NCBI GenBank assembly: GCA_037975125.1
Contig: CM075862.1
Coordinates: forward strand, 42,918,924 to 42,982,923
Source: Latrodectus hesperus
Taxonomy: Eukaryota > Arthropoda > Arachnida > Araneae > Theridiidae
DNA: 64,000 nucleotides
Reading direction: 5' to 3'
How positions within the stretch are numbered: position 1 is the first letter of the stretch; each line of letters begins with the position of its first letter. Below are positions 11,471 through 25,320 of this stretch, in pieces. The translations under genes were made by a program, and so were the position numbers. Below the pieces are notes generated by a model, which was given only the letters and a program-made list of their open reading frames with translations, was not told the DNA's origin and ran no database searches.

Positions 11471-14400
11471 CAGAAATAGGAAATAAACATATTTTTATAT
11501 ACAAACCTGATTAATACCAACCTAAGATAACTGAAAATAATCACATGTAAAGAAAAACTGATTGGTAACCTGAGAACTTGGAAATATAATCCGGATTATT
11601 TAATAGTTTAAATATTCCAGTATATAAGAAACTTAAATATATTATGTAACTTCAGCTAATTAAACAACTTTTCTGAGGTTATTCACTGTAATATCTTAAT
11701 CCAATTTTCTCGAATATATGATGAATACATGATTTCTGGGAAAAACTACGCGGGGTTCTTAAAAGCTGTGGGTAAAAAATGAAAATATTCTAATGTTATT
11801 AGAAAAGTGACAAGTGCGAGAATATTGGTGAAAATATCAATAGTATACAGATTCACAGATGCTAAAATTATATCGCCTAATAAAGAAAGAAGCTGTACAG
11901 CAAGACGTTATGTGTCGACCTGTCAGAATTGTCGACAAAATAAATTCTAAATTAGACCAAGATTTGCTAAATTTTGTTGATTCCATACTGAAAAATTAGA
12001 TTTTCAATGCTTTGTGTGTAAATTATATTTTCTTGCAATTACATATATGAAAATGTACTTTCATGAAGTAAGTGTTGACAGTTTTTTCTTAAACTATATG
12101 AGAAAGTATTTTTTTAATTACTTATTTTTTACACATTTATTTTTTGCAATGAAATTTATATAAAAGTAAAATTTAAAATTTTCTTATTCAAATTAACATT
12201 ACGCTATTATGACTCATTTATTACAAAAAATAATAGGAATATTATGCATAGGAATTTTTTTTTAAACATCCGTGAATGTATGTAAGTATATTTTAAAATA
12301 TATCTATCTTATGATTTATATTAAGCATTTTTTTACTTAATACGCTCTTTTTCATAAAAAAAATAAATAAATAAAAAAAAAAAAAAAAACGTAAAACATT
12401 ATATTGTAACGATGATATTTATGGCAATAACAATCGCAATTTAACATAAAATGCGGCGTTTCTTTGCAACGGTAAAACTTTTAAAGACATTTTCCAGAAG
12501 TATGAGTTTTATATACGGCATTTCTTCCGGAAATTATGGTGCTTTATTCTGCGAAGATAATAAGAAAGAAAAAAACGGCGATTTTTTGCTTACACATGCA
12601 TGTGCACATATATGCTTAGTCTCTCTATGTGGAATCCAATTTTTTATGTTCCTTTCATTAAATGTAGTGTAAAATATTGTTTATTATTTTAAATGGGATA
12701 CATTAAAAGCAACAATTTTAATTGTTCAGAAAAATAACGTTTCAGGCTAGAAAACCGGGGTGAATCTAAAATACTTTATTCAAAAATGCTTTTTGAAAAT
12801 TTTTGAAAAGCCATGAAAACATGTTACAAAAATGTATAAAAGTTTGTTAAATTCATACATATAAAATATATGCATTATATATGTATAAAAATTAAAACTA
12901 ACATTTAGTTTCCTTATGACTACTGCTTGAAAAATGAAAAGGTTTAATTTCTAGAACATTTAGTTGCAGTTGAAGGGAGATCCTATATTTTATAAGAACT
13001 TTCTCTCTTTTTTTTCACATATTAAGGGCTTATTTTAAATGCCCGTACTGTACACAAGAAAAAAAAGTCATAGAAGTTTTTTAATTGCTTAAAAATGTTT
13101 AATTATAACGAGAAAAGGAAAAAAATTACTGCATTCTAGATATTTCTCATTTTTAGTCTCCCAATGGATTCTAATTACAAATTTTTCCCACCGAATAAAA
13201 TCTACAAAGATCTCCTCTACTAAGAAATGACTATACCACATTTTATGAGTATACAATTTTATTGAATTAACCCAATATGTTCTTTTAAACACTTCTGAGT
13301 AGCAATTTTAAAATAAGTCATTTATATTTTGTTTCTCGGTACAAGCTCTTATATTTTAAAAATATAATAAGAAAGAAGGAAATTATTTCCTCACGACTTC
13401 TTTTCTCATATAATATTTCAATCATTCCTTTAAATTTACTGTCGGCAAGAAGGAAATGAAGTGAGTTAAGTAAAGGAAAACGATTTTTTGATAACAAAGC
13501 TTCTCTGACGTGACTAAGTGTGTAAAGAACGGTCATCAAATCATGGAAAGTACTTAAATGCAATCAAGTAAACAACCGAAATGTTCGTAGTCCCACCATT
13601 GACCATTGGTCACGAAAATGGCCGAGATTTTTATAGAAGAAAAGAAGCTAACAACCAGTGGACTGTATTGTAAATAAAGGAACAAAGAAAAATTCGTGGC
13701 CAATACTGGGGAATGTCAAAACTTTTCTCAGCAGTGTAGGCATTTGGGCGCAACGATTTTACGCCCTCAGCAAGGGCGTGCGGTAGAAAAGGATGAATCT
13801 AGATGTAGACAAAGGTTGAAAGGGAAATGGAGGTGAAAAAGAAAACATTGCCTGCTAATTAACAGCGAACGTGAACTCAGATAGAATGCAGGGTGGAATG
13901 CTTGTCCTAGAATTTCCCACTTCAGATAATAGAATCAGTAGAGGTTAAGTTTACTCTAGTAGATGTATCAAGACTGCTGTGCAGTATATATTTTGTGAGT
14001 TACAAATTCATTAGCGTATATTTTTTTTTTATTTTAAATCAAACCTATATAAAAAAAAACATTGCGATTTTAAAAGGAATACAGTGATAACACACAATAA
14101 CAAAAAAGGAGCACAATTTCCAAAGTATGCTTTCTCATACAATAGGAGATTTCATAGAAGCCTTTAGACAAATTTTAGCAAAAGGGCTGGCAACTAATCT
14201 GATCCCAATAACAAAAGATACCAACAAATTTGTAAGCATTTGGTGAGGGTTTTCGACTGACTAATTCAGTTTTTTGAATGCAAGAATTAATTCACAAAAG
14301 TGATATAACCGAAATCTAAAATAATATTTTCTAAATGAAAAATACCTTAATTCAACCATAAGATTGTGAAAATACTCCTCTCAGATTTTTACTTCATTTA

Positions 14401-14613
14401 ATCGATTTTTTACAGGATCATTATAAAATTTTTATCCGTTATATAAAATTACTTACTGATATATTAAATGCTTATATATATGTATTTGTTTACAATTTGC
14501 AGTTAATTTTTTAGAGAAAGCACCGTGGTTTTATAAATACAGATATTCCTCAATTTTAGAGCTACATTAATTCCTTAAAGTGTGTGCGCATATTGAATGT
14601 CCGAAAATATAAA
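11471..14613. other. Non-coding stretch; GC-richer patch at 13.56-13.93 kb
   Basis: No gene supported. An A-rich run lies at about 12356-12389. At 13560-13930 the sequence is GC-richer, with the palindromic TGACCATTGGTCA and a GGGCG...CGCCC inverted repeat; I do not recognise it. Frames such as 12451-12672 and the minus-strand 13318-13563 lack domains. Confidence 0.5.
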
Positions 14614-14705
14614 GATGTAAAATATATTGACAAAAAACACTTCAATGTAATAAATTTAAGTGAACTTTATTTTATTGAAGTGTTTGGTACCATATATTTT
14701 ACATC
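14614..14705. ncRNA. Long imperfect hairpin, miRNA-precursor-sized (candidate)
   Basis: Left arm 14614-14653 and right arm 14667-14705 pair over most of their length. There are 14 perfect pairs at the base (GATGTAAAATATAT), an internal loop of about 6-7 nt per side, 12 perfect pairs (AAACACTTCAAT) and a few more near the tip. The loop is about 13 nt, for 92 nt in total. Length, a single internal loop and a terminal loop of this size suit an animal pre-miRNA, but a decayed MITE or chance AT-rich fold-back is equally possible. No seed match to a known miRNA is claimed. A second, small hairpin follows at 14716-14741. Confidence 0.35.
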
Positions 14706-14715
14706 CTTCTATTTC

Positions 14716-14741
14716 ATACGAATTTTTTTTTAAATTCGTAT
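14716..14741. repeat. Perfect 10-bp hairpin with T loop
   Basis: ATACGAATTT (14716-14725) pairs with AAATTCGTAT (14732-14741) across six T. It lies 10 bp after the 92-nt hairpin. Confidence 0.85.
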
Positions 14742-17700
14742 TTTATTAATAAATTTAAGAGAAATTTATTTATTAATATGTATATATTGTGAAATTAAGG
14801 TATTTTTAAGTGTTTTAGGGTAATATTTTCCCAAAAAACTTAACAATATGTAGTTGAATATTACATTTTCGTTTTCTGGATAAATATTTCTGAAACAAAC
14901 TGTATTGTCGTTCATTCACCCAGCGTACTTGTGATATAAGTTATCCATTTAGAATGCAGTCCACTATGATACTACAAAATTTGTCAAAGCACTAGAAAGA
15001 TTTTTTTGTTTCGATTTTGAATTCTTAAAATCTGGGCGTTATAAGTAGATTATACTTCACTTTTATTATGGAACTTTTGATTATTGCTCTGCTAAATGTT
15101 CATTTGATAGCAATACTAAGTGAAATTCAATAGATCTTGCTTATATATACATAGAAATATAAACGTCCATTCAATAGTAACTATAAAACTGAGAAAATAA
15201 GAGTTTACTAAGTCGTAAGTCTACCAGTTTCGACACAGTAAACTGGATTGAAACCCTTAAAATCCCGGAAGAATGATATTCAATATTGTAGAAATGGAGA
15301 TGAATCGAACTTTTATCTGTCTGTACATTCAGCAAAATCTATCAAAGGATTTTTTAGGGGGGAGGGTTGGAATATTTTCGTTAATAAACTTTTCTGAATT
15401 AAAAAATTGCGAAAAGTTCATTCATCAAATATATTTATTTATCATTTGTACTTAAAATATTTTTGAATTACGTACTGATTTTAAAAGCATTTTAGCTTTC
15501 AAATTTTGTTTTTACTGTCGTAACATTGTAAAAGTGAAAAAAAATTATATACATGAAGCTTTATTATTCTCTTATTTTAGCGTTATAAAACAAGAATTAA
15601 AAAAAATTTATTTCATATTTCCTCATTAAGTTTTAATGTCATGTATGCAATTGAATTAGTGAGTTTTTGCAGTAAATATATACATACATATATACTCTTA
15701 TAGAAACTTGCTATATAAATGTACACAAATTTCTCACGCCTCTATCATTTATGGATTACAAACATTCATTATTTTAATAATGAATATTCAGAAAGGTATC
15801 TGAAAGGAAATTGTTTGAACTGCGGGGCTAAAAGCAAATTCAGAATTTATAGTAAAAACCCCTTTTAGAGGACCTGAAATTTACTTTAAGATGTATGTTC
15901 CAATCAAATTAGCTTTTATGTCCAAAAGTGACATTATAGTGACAAACAATCATTAAAACCACAAGGGCAGTTTAATATTTCTATTTTTATAGTTTAGGTA
16001 AAAATTTCAAATATATTAGAGTTTAAGGATTGCTTATAGAATATACATTACATATATTATATTCTAAGCAAATACTGCAAAGTTTTAAATCTTTAAAAAA
16101 TTTTTCTATTCCTCTTTAAGTTTTAATGTTTTACAAAAATCTTTCATCGCGATTCCGAGCTATTAAAGTTAAATTTGTGAGTAAAATTATGCATTTCCAA
16201 CATATTTATTGTTGCATAGCATTTTCTTTCGCTATATAAGAAATAATGTAAAAGCATAATGTCAACGTTTAGTTTAATAAAAATAAACTTATTATCTGGA
16301 ACACGTACTATCATGTAAAAAAGTTTCCGATTACAAAAATTTTAGAATTTCAAACACAATAAAGTCAAAAAAGCATAAAAATAAGAAAAAGCAATTTAAA
16401 GTTTTAAATTACAGTAAATTGAAGAATATAATTTGTTAATCAATATTATTAAGACTTAGAAAATTTGCACAAGCATATAAAGTAATTATTTGATTGCTTT
16501 GTACAGACATGTAAGATAATTAGTAATGAGTAGCATAAGCAAAAATGCACGATAATTATGCGAGTGGTTGTCCCTAGTTGAAGAAATTTGTCGTAAATTT
16601 TTTAAGGTATTCTTTTAAAAATGAATTTAAACTTGCTAAATTAAATTTTCTTATGAAATATTTGTTTAATGTTAAACACAGTTCGTTAAAAAAAAGAAAT
16701 TCCCAATATCAGGATTTTTTTCTAAAATATATAAAAATCTGTTATATTGCATGCATTGCACATAGATTAATATAATAAATTATACTTTTTCACACACAAT
16801 GTGCAAAAGCAAACGCTCATGTTCTCTGACTGTATCTATTTGTTCATTATCTAAACGATGGTTGTCCCTAGTGCAAGATCACCGCCACATCAATTTATCC
16901 GAACTATAATCAGATAGAAATATTTATCAAATTGTTGAGAACGAGGTCAAGTAATTGCAAGAAACGAAATGGCTCATACGCACGCAGCTGATCAATATCG
17001 TCTGACAACCATGTAAAATCTCTTTGGGATTATTAATTGGGATCAGATCAAGAAATTGAAAACGACGCCATCACGGTGCACCCATATTTACTCGAAATTA
17101 CTCTCATTTTTCTGGCATCAGAGATCATTTCGATGGAAATGGACCACGGAAAACTCATTCGAACCCCCTTAAATCATAAATTCTTCTATCCACAGAAGGG
17201 AATTCGAACTCAATTGGAAGTCGCTTCAGGTCCATAACGGTTTAGCGACTCGTATGAGGTCAGAATTCAACTGGAAGGCGTATGTTGACCTTTGGCGATG
17301 GGGTCAAACTTTCGAAACTGCTTTTTAAGAAACAGCCAAGAAGCGATTGAGCTGAAATACAGGATAGGAAAAAAAAGAATTCAATTTTTTTTCATTTATT
17401 TTGTTCTCAATGTTCGATTTTCGACGCTAGTTCTATCTTAGTGAACACGGCCATTTCGAGCATTTTCTGAATACCAGTCCGAATTGTTATTGTCGTAAGC
17501 AATGGCCTAGTTTAAGCGGTTTGAAATAGAATTAGATGGAAACGCGGAAAAGAAAAAAAATTTCAGCTTTCTGAAAAACATTATATTATAATAACATATA
17601 ATCAAAACTATTGATTGTGAAATACAATGTAAAAAAAATATGAAAAGATCATAATATTTTTTCTATTTAACAAATAAATGATTTTAAGGTTATAAATTTC

Positions 17701-18081
17701 TTGAGTAAATATTTTAATAATAAGTATTATTTCATTAAATACTAAATAATATTTGTTCAAGTTCAGCAGTTGGTGAGGTTGAGTAAAAAAAGAAATAGTA
17801 TCTGGTTAATAATTTCCAAAGTGTTAAGAATCTTAAAAGGAAGGAAAATATATACTCAAAAAGATTGAATATTAAAAGTTCTTGGCATATAATAGGAAAA
17901 TAAACAGTTAATACTATCTATATTTTGCAGTTAATTTTTTTAAACAATTTCATACGTTCTCATTTTATAAATAAATTATTATTCCAGTCAACAAATTAAT
18001 TATAATACTACTTATTTTTAAAAACCTAAACAGTGAATAATTCATCTTCAAATATTTTTAATATATCATTCTCAAATATTT
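14742..18081. other. AT-rich stretch; GC-richer patch at 16.83-17.34 kb
   Basis: No gene supported. The patch at 16830-17340 contains two box B-like strings read on the minus strand (around 17158 and 17209) but no convincing box A. It may be a very old SINE or simple single-copy sequence. Frames of 60-66 codons here are unremarkable. Confidence 0.45.
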
Positions 18082-18113
18082 TTTTTCGCTTATACCTACA
18101 TATAAGCGAAAAA
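18082..18113. repeat. Perfect 13-bp hairpin, 6-nt loop
   Basis: TTTTTCGCTTATA (18082-18094) is the exact reverse complement of TATAAGCGAAAAA (18101-18113), with loop CCTACA. Function unknown. Confidence 0.9.
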
Positions 18114-19712
18114 TGTACATTTATATACAAAACTAACATTTAAATTTGAGTTCGTTTCAAAATAGTTCTTTAAAAATTGCTAAATAATCGCTTATTATTT
18201 CTAGTATTCAATAATTGTTATAGATATTTATTATAGACAGAATATTTTTCCATAAATATTAGTGAGATAATTGATATTTGTAAACAGAAAAAAATATGTG
18301 CGCTTTTCTAAATACCAAAACATTCGTTTCTCATTACAAGTAAATAAAATCAATTGTGTAACTTCAGATTATATCTTTTCTAATGAAACTATTTTTCTTA
18401 ATAACGAGATTTTAAATAATTCATATGCTGAAATTTTTGGAGAAATTGACATACTTCTATTGTTATATCATAACGATCAGGAATTAAGTATTAGCTTAGA
18501 ATTTCCATAATTTTTTAAGAAATTATAAGAAATTTAAAGGAATATGTTCGAGAGAAGAGATCAGAACATAAATTATATTAAATGCAAATTTAATAATTTA
18601 TATATGTATTCATATATTTGTGTGTGTGTGTGCTACTAACTGAAATGTTTATGGTTGAAAATCGCACTCGTAATATAAAAATCTAAAATAATTTATTATA
18701 TTTTGAGATTTCAGATTACTTAAGATTTAATGAATTTTGTGGTAAAAAAATTTCCTTTCTAAATAAAATAATAACGGATATAATATTAAAAATATTTATG
18801 AAAGAATGAGTGAGAGATACATTTTATCTCAATTATCTATTTGATTATTTATAATTACGTATCTAGATTACAAATTCTTTGAGGAGATAAAATGAAGAAC
18901 TTGTTACCACACAAGCAATATATTTTACTTATGCAGGCCATTAAAGAAGGGGGGCGATGTCCAACAAAACTTGCTGAATGTATTTTAATAAAGAATTAAA
19001 TAAAAGATTTAAAATAATTTAGAAATTACTATATCAAAAGCAATAAAAGTAAAGAATCAGTTTTCAAGAATACTTTTTTTGGATTTTTATCTAAGAAATA
19101 TATTAGTACTTATGACGAAAAAACATATTTAAGCAAATTTAAAACACCAGTATGATTTAACTAATGAAGTATGGTAACATTTAAATAAATTACTCATCAA
19201 ATTCAAAGAGTGTTTACTATTTTTTTTTAGGAATTGTAAAAAATTATAAAAGGAAACAATTTATTTTCAGCGAATGGAAACTCGAGAAATAGTGGTAAAT
19301 TTGTGTTCTACACTATTAAGCAAACATGTTCTTCCTATTTAATATCAAAATATCATTATAATTATTAAGAATTTTCACCTGCTTGTATATTCTTTTACGT
19401 TAGCATGCTTCGTGGAAACATTTTAAGTATAACTCTGGAATCTAAAAATTTTCAAATTTTGTGAGTTTTGAAAAATATTTTCAGATTTTGAAATTCGAAC
19501 CCTAATACGCTTTTCTTTACTTTGAATCATTCCACTTATCGATTCCACATTTCTTGAAATAATTTACTTTATTTCTTTTTTTATTTTTACTTTCTTGAAA
19601 TAATTTACTCTCTTTGTGATGGTTTTTCATTCTGCTAACACGTATGAGAAAATAGTTGACTAGAAATTAAACGGAACTTAATTTCTAAAAGCCATAAGCT
19701 TATGAATAATGT
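18114..19712. other. AT-rich stretch with short (TG)n, no gene
   Basis: A short (TG)n run lies at about 18619-18632. A 79-codon frame at 18271-18510 has no recognisable feature. Nothing else seen. Confidence 0.55.
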
Positions 19713-19784
19713 ACCAAAAATTAGAAAATAAATTATAACAACTGTTTAACCAAAAATTAGAAAATAAATTATAACAACTGTTTA
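19713..19784. repeat. Perfect 36-bp tandem duplication
   Basis: Two identical 36-bp units (19713-19748 and 19749-19784) begin ACCAAAAATTAGAAAATAAA and end CAACTGTTTA. There is not one difference between copies, so this is a recent duplication or an assembly artefact. Confidence 0.95.
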
Positions 19785-21680
19785 ACAAATTGATCATACA
19801 CATAATTTAAAATAAGTTTTCTATAATATTTTGAGAAATATTGATAGCTTTCTTGAATTTTAATCTATTTGACACAAATATGTAATGCATTTGTTGTGTC
19901 TTATAAATATTGTTTTACTGCCACAAAGTTCGACAAAATTTTATAAAACTTCGATACAATTAAAATTTTTAGTTCTAATTAATAAATGAAAAAAATTTAG
20001 AGATTATGTAAAATCTATCTCACTACTAAATAATCCGCCACTCTCATTTCTTTTGAAGATGAAAAATTAGAAATGAAACAAACAACAAATACTGTCATAA
20101 ACTACAGTAGTAACACCAAATATAATGCATTTTGCGTTAATACTACTTTAAGCTACATATTTCGTTTTAGAAGTCTGATTAGTTCCTTGCATACTGAAGA
20201 TAAACTTTAGTTGTGGATTAACATAAAAAGTAATGACTACGGAGAGGAGGATCAGCACTATAATTAACCAACTTCCGGGACATCATTGTTATAAATAGAT
20301 ATAAAACTAATATAATGAGCATTTATATTCAAATATGTCGTAAAAATCTTAATAATTTTCTTGCATAAACTCACAAGATTTGGTGGAAATTAAAGTTATA
20401 TATAATGGCATCAAAAGTAGTTGAACGAAAGCGATTTCATTTTGAAGAGAATGGAAAATCATCAATTAATTTTCCAAGGTTTAATTGAATCCTGATTCAT
20501 TATTAATGAAAAATTATGAAAGAATAATTTATATAGTACTTACTGTCACGTAAAACGTGTCTGCCATTCTCAATGACTGAATTATTTAACTAGAGAGAAA
20601 GAGATTTCTGGTTTTTATACTTTCTTAACTATTAGGCGTTCGTTAAAATACAATTAGGGCTTATCAAATTGAAAATATGTAGCAGAATTATTCAGAATAT
20701 TGCTTAAGCTATCTACAAGTCACTGTAAATAAAACGACTCTTATAAATCTTTTGATCAGTTCTTAGATTATTTTTTGGAAAATGAATATCGCCTTTGTTC
20801 ATCGTTTAGTTATTTGTCGGTTTAACAAGACAGCCATTTCAAATAGATTTCTCAAATCAAAAAGCTACGATGTTCCCTTTTATTTCTCAAATAAATAGTA
20901 TTCCTGACACGATTTAAAAGTCAAATTTACGATGTGTCTCATTAGTGAAATCACATGACCTTACTACGCACTTCGTAGCTGGCAAGATTGGCTCCTGAGT
21001 TGGCACAATCGCTATAAATCAGTCTTCTCGGAGAGCTTTATGACTCTCGATTCCTTATAAATCACGCCAAGTGTGGTACAAGGCGACTGTCTGGACTGTG
21101 AAAGAATTCCGAAGATGTAATACTTGAAGTTCGAAAAAGAAGGAATTTATAATCCGGGCAAGTCCAACGGAACTTGTGATTCTATGGTCAAACACGTGTC
21201 CTCACATAGTGTTTCCATTGTAAACGCATGCTCAGTTGCGCAAAAATGTTATTATTTTGCATTCAAAGTAATAAAAAATGTCTTCTTTAAAACATTAATT
21301 TGTATAAGTTATTTAATGAAATTATGAAATTTTTTTTCTCAGGAACCTTGCTTGAAGCACAATTCTTTAAACTAAGTGTGCAAGTGTATATTTAATGCAA
21401 TTATCCTTGGTAAGTTCAAATTTTATTTGTAAAAAAATTCTCAAAAAATTAATTTTGTTTTAAAAAATTAAAGTACGTATAAATATTTAATTTTGTGTAA
21501 ATTTTTTGACATTTTTCTAACTTTTTAATTTGAATTCAATCTGAGGGTTTTTGAGAAAAGATACAAATTGTGACCAGCATTATATTTATGTAATGTCTAA
21601 AAAATGTATCGGATGCCAGGTCTGCAGTCTAACAAGGCAATGCAGAATTTAAAAATAAATAAATTCTACTAGTTTTTAAG

Positions 21681-21717
<37 letters not shown>

Positions 21718-21785
21718 TTAGCATATTATTTTTAATTAATATCCATCATCTACATTTCTACTTAAATATTATACAAATGACTAAT
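19785..21785. other. Non-coding stretch; GC-richer patch near 21 kb and TA/TG microsatellite
   Basis: The patch at about 20980-21125 contains TATAAAT strings (near 21013 and 21056) but no supportable exon. A compound (TA)n(TG)n microsatellite lies at 21681-21717. Nothing else recognised. Confidence 0.5.
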
Positions 21786-21842
21786 ATTGGATTATAGCAA
21801 AAACTTTAAGGTTAAATCTTAAATTTTTTGCTATAATCCAAT
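21786..21842. ncRNA. Near-perfect 25-bp hairpin (candidate small-RNA precursor or fold-back)
   Basis: The left arm 21786-21810 (starting ATTGGATTATAGCAAAAA) pairs with 21818-21842 at 24 of 25 positions. The one mismatch is C opposite T, and the loop is seven bases (GTTAAAT). The whole structure is 57 nt. It is more perfectly paired than most animal pre-miRNAs and slightly short for one. A hairpin siRNA source, a palindromic insertion or a MITE core are alternatives. No conservation or expression can be seen from sequence alone. Confidence 0.35.
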
Positions 21843-24800
21843 CGAATTTGATACATTAAAGGGAAAAAGCAACCAACAATTTGTCTCAGGGTGTGCATCA
21901 TGTATATACATGAAAATATATAGTAATTACATAAGATGTTACAGAAATCTCTGAAAAATTTTTTAGACGATCTTAACTTCTTGAAAATTTGCAATCTTGA
22001 TAATTTGCAAATCTTTATGCTATCTTTAATTAAATTTTATGCAACACACTTCATTACATGTGAAGATTGCGAAATTTTTGAGAGTGGTTTTTGTAAGAAA
22101 AGTGAATTTACCTAGGTGTCTTATGGAATTATGAATCTCGTAAGTTTAGTCATAACTAAGGAAGTTTTTGAAAATGGGGGTGACCACCTTGAGTACAATC
22201 TTGAAAAGCATCCCAAATCTTTACAATTGCATTTACTCCTATGAATTGAATTAACGAAATGTAAAACTCATTGCCCATGAGACGTGAACCACATTTCTAC
22301 TTTATCATATCCCATCGCATTTAATTTATCAGGCTAAGTCACTCATCTTAAAATCTGCGATCAACCATAATGATTTGTGCTTCTCAGTTGTCTCAGAACT
22401 ATCATGAAACTATGACTTTTATAATACAAATGAAAAAGAAATGTTCTGGGTAATGTAAATATTGGTTTGCATTGTTGCACAATTGTGAAACTCAGAGTAA
22501 TGTATAAAGTGTTTAGTTCTTATAACTTACATTACCATATGAGTTGGTCGAAATTAATGTCGCTTGAGCCACACTTTCTGCCCATGAAAAATAATAATGT
22601 TATGAATTATTTTACTAACAGACTCGCGATAAAAATATAAACACGATGTGGAATGTAATAATTTCTGATTGACTTCGGATGTAAAATAATTATATATCAG
22701 GTTTAAAAAATTATTCATGATCAAATATTTTTAAATCATAAATTTTTCATATCTTGCACACTACTGTAATGTTTTTTCATGAACATGGTGCAACATCACG
22801 TTCAACTCTGTCACCATCACCAAAGCAAGTATTTTGTATACCGTCTGCAATTGAAGTACTTCTCAGCCCATAAAAAATCAACATGAAAATTAGTATTTTT
22901 CTCTAATTCCAAGATTAGAAATTTATTTGAACTCTCAAATACTGTGTAGTTTCAAATAAAGATATAATAGGTAAAACATTGAAGTGAATATTAAATAATA
23001 ATAAGAAATAAATAAAGAAACATATTTCTCTTCGAATTTTAAGCTCATGTCTCTTTGATATTTCATGCAGCAGTGCTTTCAGCGATGACCATACCTAACG
23101 TTTTATTAAGCAATAATTTTTTATAGGTGATTTTCTTGGAATTGGATGAGAAACGGGTCAATTGTTTTCGTAATCATTTGTAACAGCATCATTTGTAAAA
23201 AACACTTTATGTTTTCTTTTTAAATAAATTTATCATATATGAATGCTAGACTTTTGCAATAGAGTTTTAATGTAATTTCAGCATTAGAAACAAATAAACT
23301 TCTTTTGTTTTCTACTCTAAAAAATCTCATTACGTTTCCTAATTTTTTGAAAAATTTTCTGATGTTAAGCATTTTTGGGGTTATAAAACTAGTTGCTTCC
23401 CGAAAGGATATAGTCAATTTAAAGGCAGTTTGTGAGATAAATATTCTCTTTAGTCGTCAGCAAATCATTTCTGACAACATAATTGAGTACTTAAAACATA
23501 CTAATGTCTTAGAAAAAATGTTTTCGACTGCTCTTTCATTGAAAGGTCAAAGATAAAGACGACTCCTTCACTATTTTCTCCAAAATGTGTGCAATATACA
23601 ACATAATTCTAATGATATCCACTTAAAATACTTACAGATAACTCACACACAATTTGATTTAGAATATGAACTTCAATTTGAAAAAATGGCTCGTTTATTT
23701 TGTATTTTTTATACTATTTCATTTTTAATTTCACAAATATATATAAAATTTTTAGTATGATCGTTAAAATTTATATGTCGATTGTGATTGGTTTAATGAC
23801 ACAATATTTTATGATTGATCTGAAATTGCTCATTACCATATAGTAACAATAACTAATTAATACAGTATTGTGACTACACGATACGATTGTTTTGTGAAAT
23901 TTATATTCCACAAACAATTTTATTGATTTATATGCAATTATAAATTCATCACTGATTTTTGGAATATTACTGGTGGTTAGAATTTTCATTACAACATCCA
24001 ATATATTTCAATGTATATTTTCAATGAACTCTTGAAAGGCATAAAAAATAAATGGAAAACGTTGCTGATGCAAATGAATGAACTCTCTCAGATTATTTAT
24101 CACTGACGTAATTAATGAAAAATCATCATAACTTAGAAATACAGTACAATGTTTTGGTTGGATCAAGACTTCAAAAAAAGATTGGGCTCTGTTTCTTGGT
24201 TTAAAAATTTACAAGACTTTAAATTAGCCATGTGCTGTGCAATTAGTATTAGAAAGACATAAAATAGAATGATTAAATTTTGTTAGGCGAAGGTAAGAAA
24301 TCAACATTAAATTAAGAGAGTAGAAAAAGGAATTACAGTAATTTATACTTAGACATGTTATGTGGTACTACAACACTCCCAACTTTCATGAATTGAACTA
24401 TAATTCGTACTATCTTTAAACAATAAAACTTTAATAAAAAGTATCAATGCCCAATTAGTGACAAATTTTCAACAAAATTTTTTTCCTAAAAAATGAAGTC
24501 ATACAACATATTCATTCACACATCACGAAATATTTGCGTAAGGTGGAAAGTTTTCAAATTTACGTAAGAAAAAAAAGGTAGAAAAGATTAAGTTCACAAA
24601 TATTTGAACCACCTTATTTTATTTCCTACATTAAACTCTCTCTGCATAAGCTCAGATTCATAAGTATATATATATATGTATACTTACATACATAGATAGA
24701 TCTCCTTAACTAAAAATGTTATATCCCAAAATCATATCTAAGATTCAACATGTAAAGGGAATATCCTGCAAAGTGACTAAAAAATTGTCCCACAAAATGC

Positions 24801-25019
24801 TCATAATAGACATAATAGGAGTTGATATAAACAGATTCATCTAGATCCCATATATACATATTTATTAACTAAGATGGCTTACTATAAAATGAATTTATAA
24901 TTCTTTGATTGTAACAGTAAATTTGCGATCTCTTAAGCTATTATCTATCACTGTCTTGAGGACGTATAGCTTCAAATAATTTTGATTTAGTTTTGATCTG
25001 TCTAACGAAGGAGATGATA
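21843..25019. other. AT-rich stretch, no gene seen
   Basis: Only short frames (for example 23305-23556 and the minus-strand 23771-24001) without domains. Short TA/TACA microsatellite near 24665-24700. No further structure noticed. Confidence 0.55.
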
Positions 25020-25320
25020 GAAATTCATAAGTCACAATTTGGATTCAAATAATATCACAATTTGAATTGAGTGTAGATTCATAATTTCTTAGAATAGATA
25101 CAATGGTTCATAAGTTAATACATTACTGAATAAGAAAAATTCATAAATTTATAAATTAAAAAACAGATACTCAGATTCATAAACTCATAAATTACAATAT
25201 AAATACAGAGATCTATAATTCATAACACAGAATAAAAATAGAATATATAAATTTATATACCACAGAATCGATACATAAATTCTAAAATCAGAGTCTTCAA
25301 CGATTCATAAAAATACGCAT
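25020..25320. repeat. Degenerate TTCATAA-rich low-complexity repeat
   Basis: The string TTCATAA recurs irregularly, roughly every 30-45 bases, often preceded by A or GA (near 25026, 25077, 25109, 25139, 25173 and 25219). This suggests a badly diverged minisatellite. The repeat unit cannot be fixed by eye. Confidence 0.5.

Noticed and set aside
17150..17240. Two box B-like strings suggesting a SINE
   Set aside because: No box A at the right distance, no body match to other copies and no target duplication.
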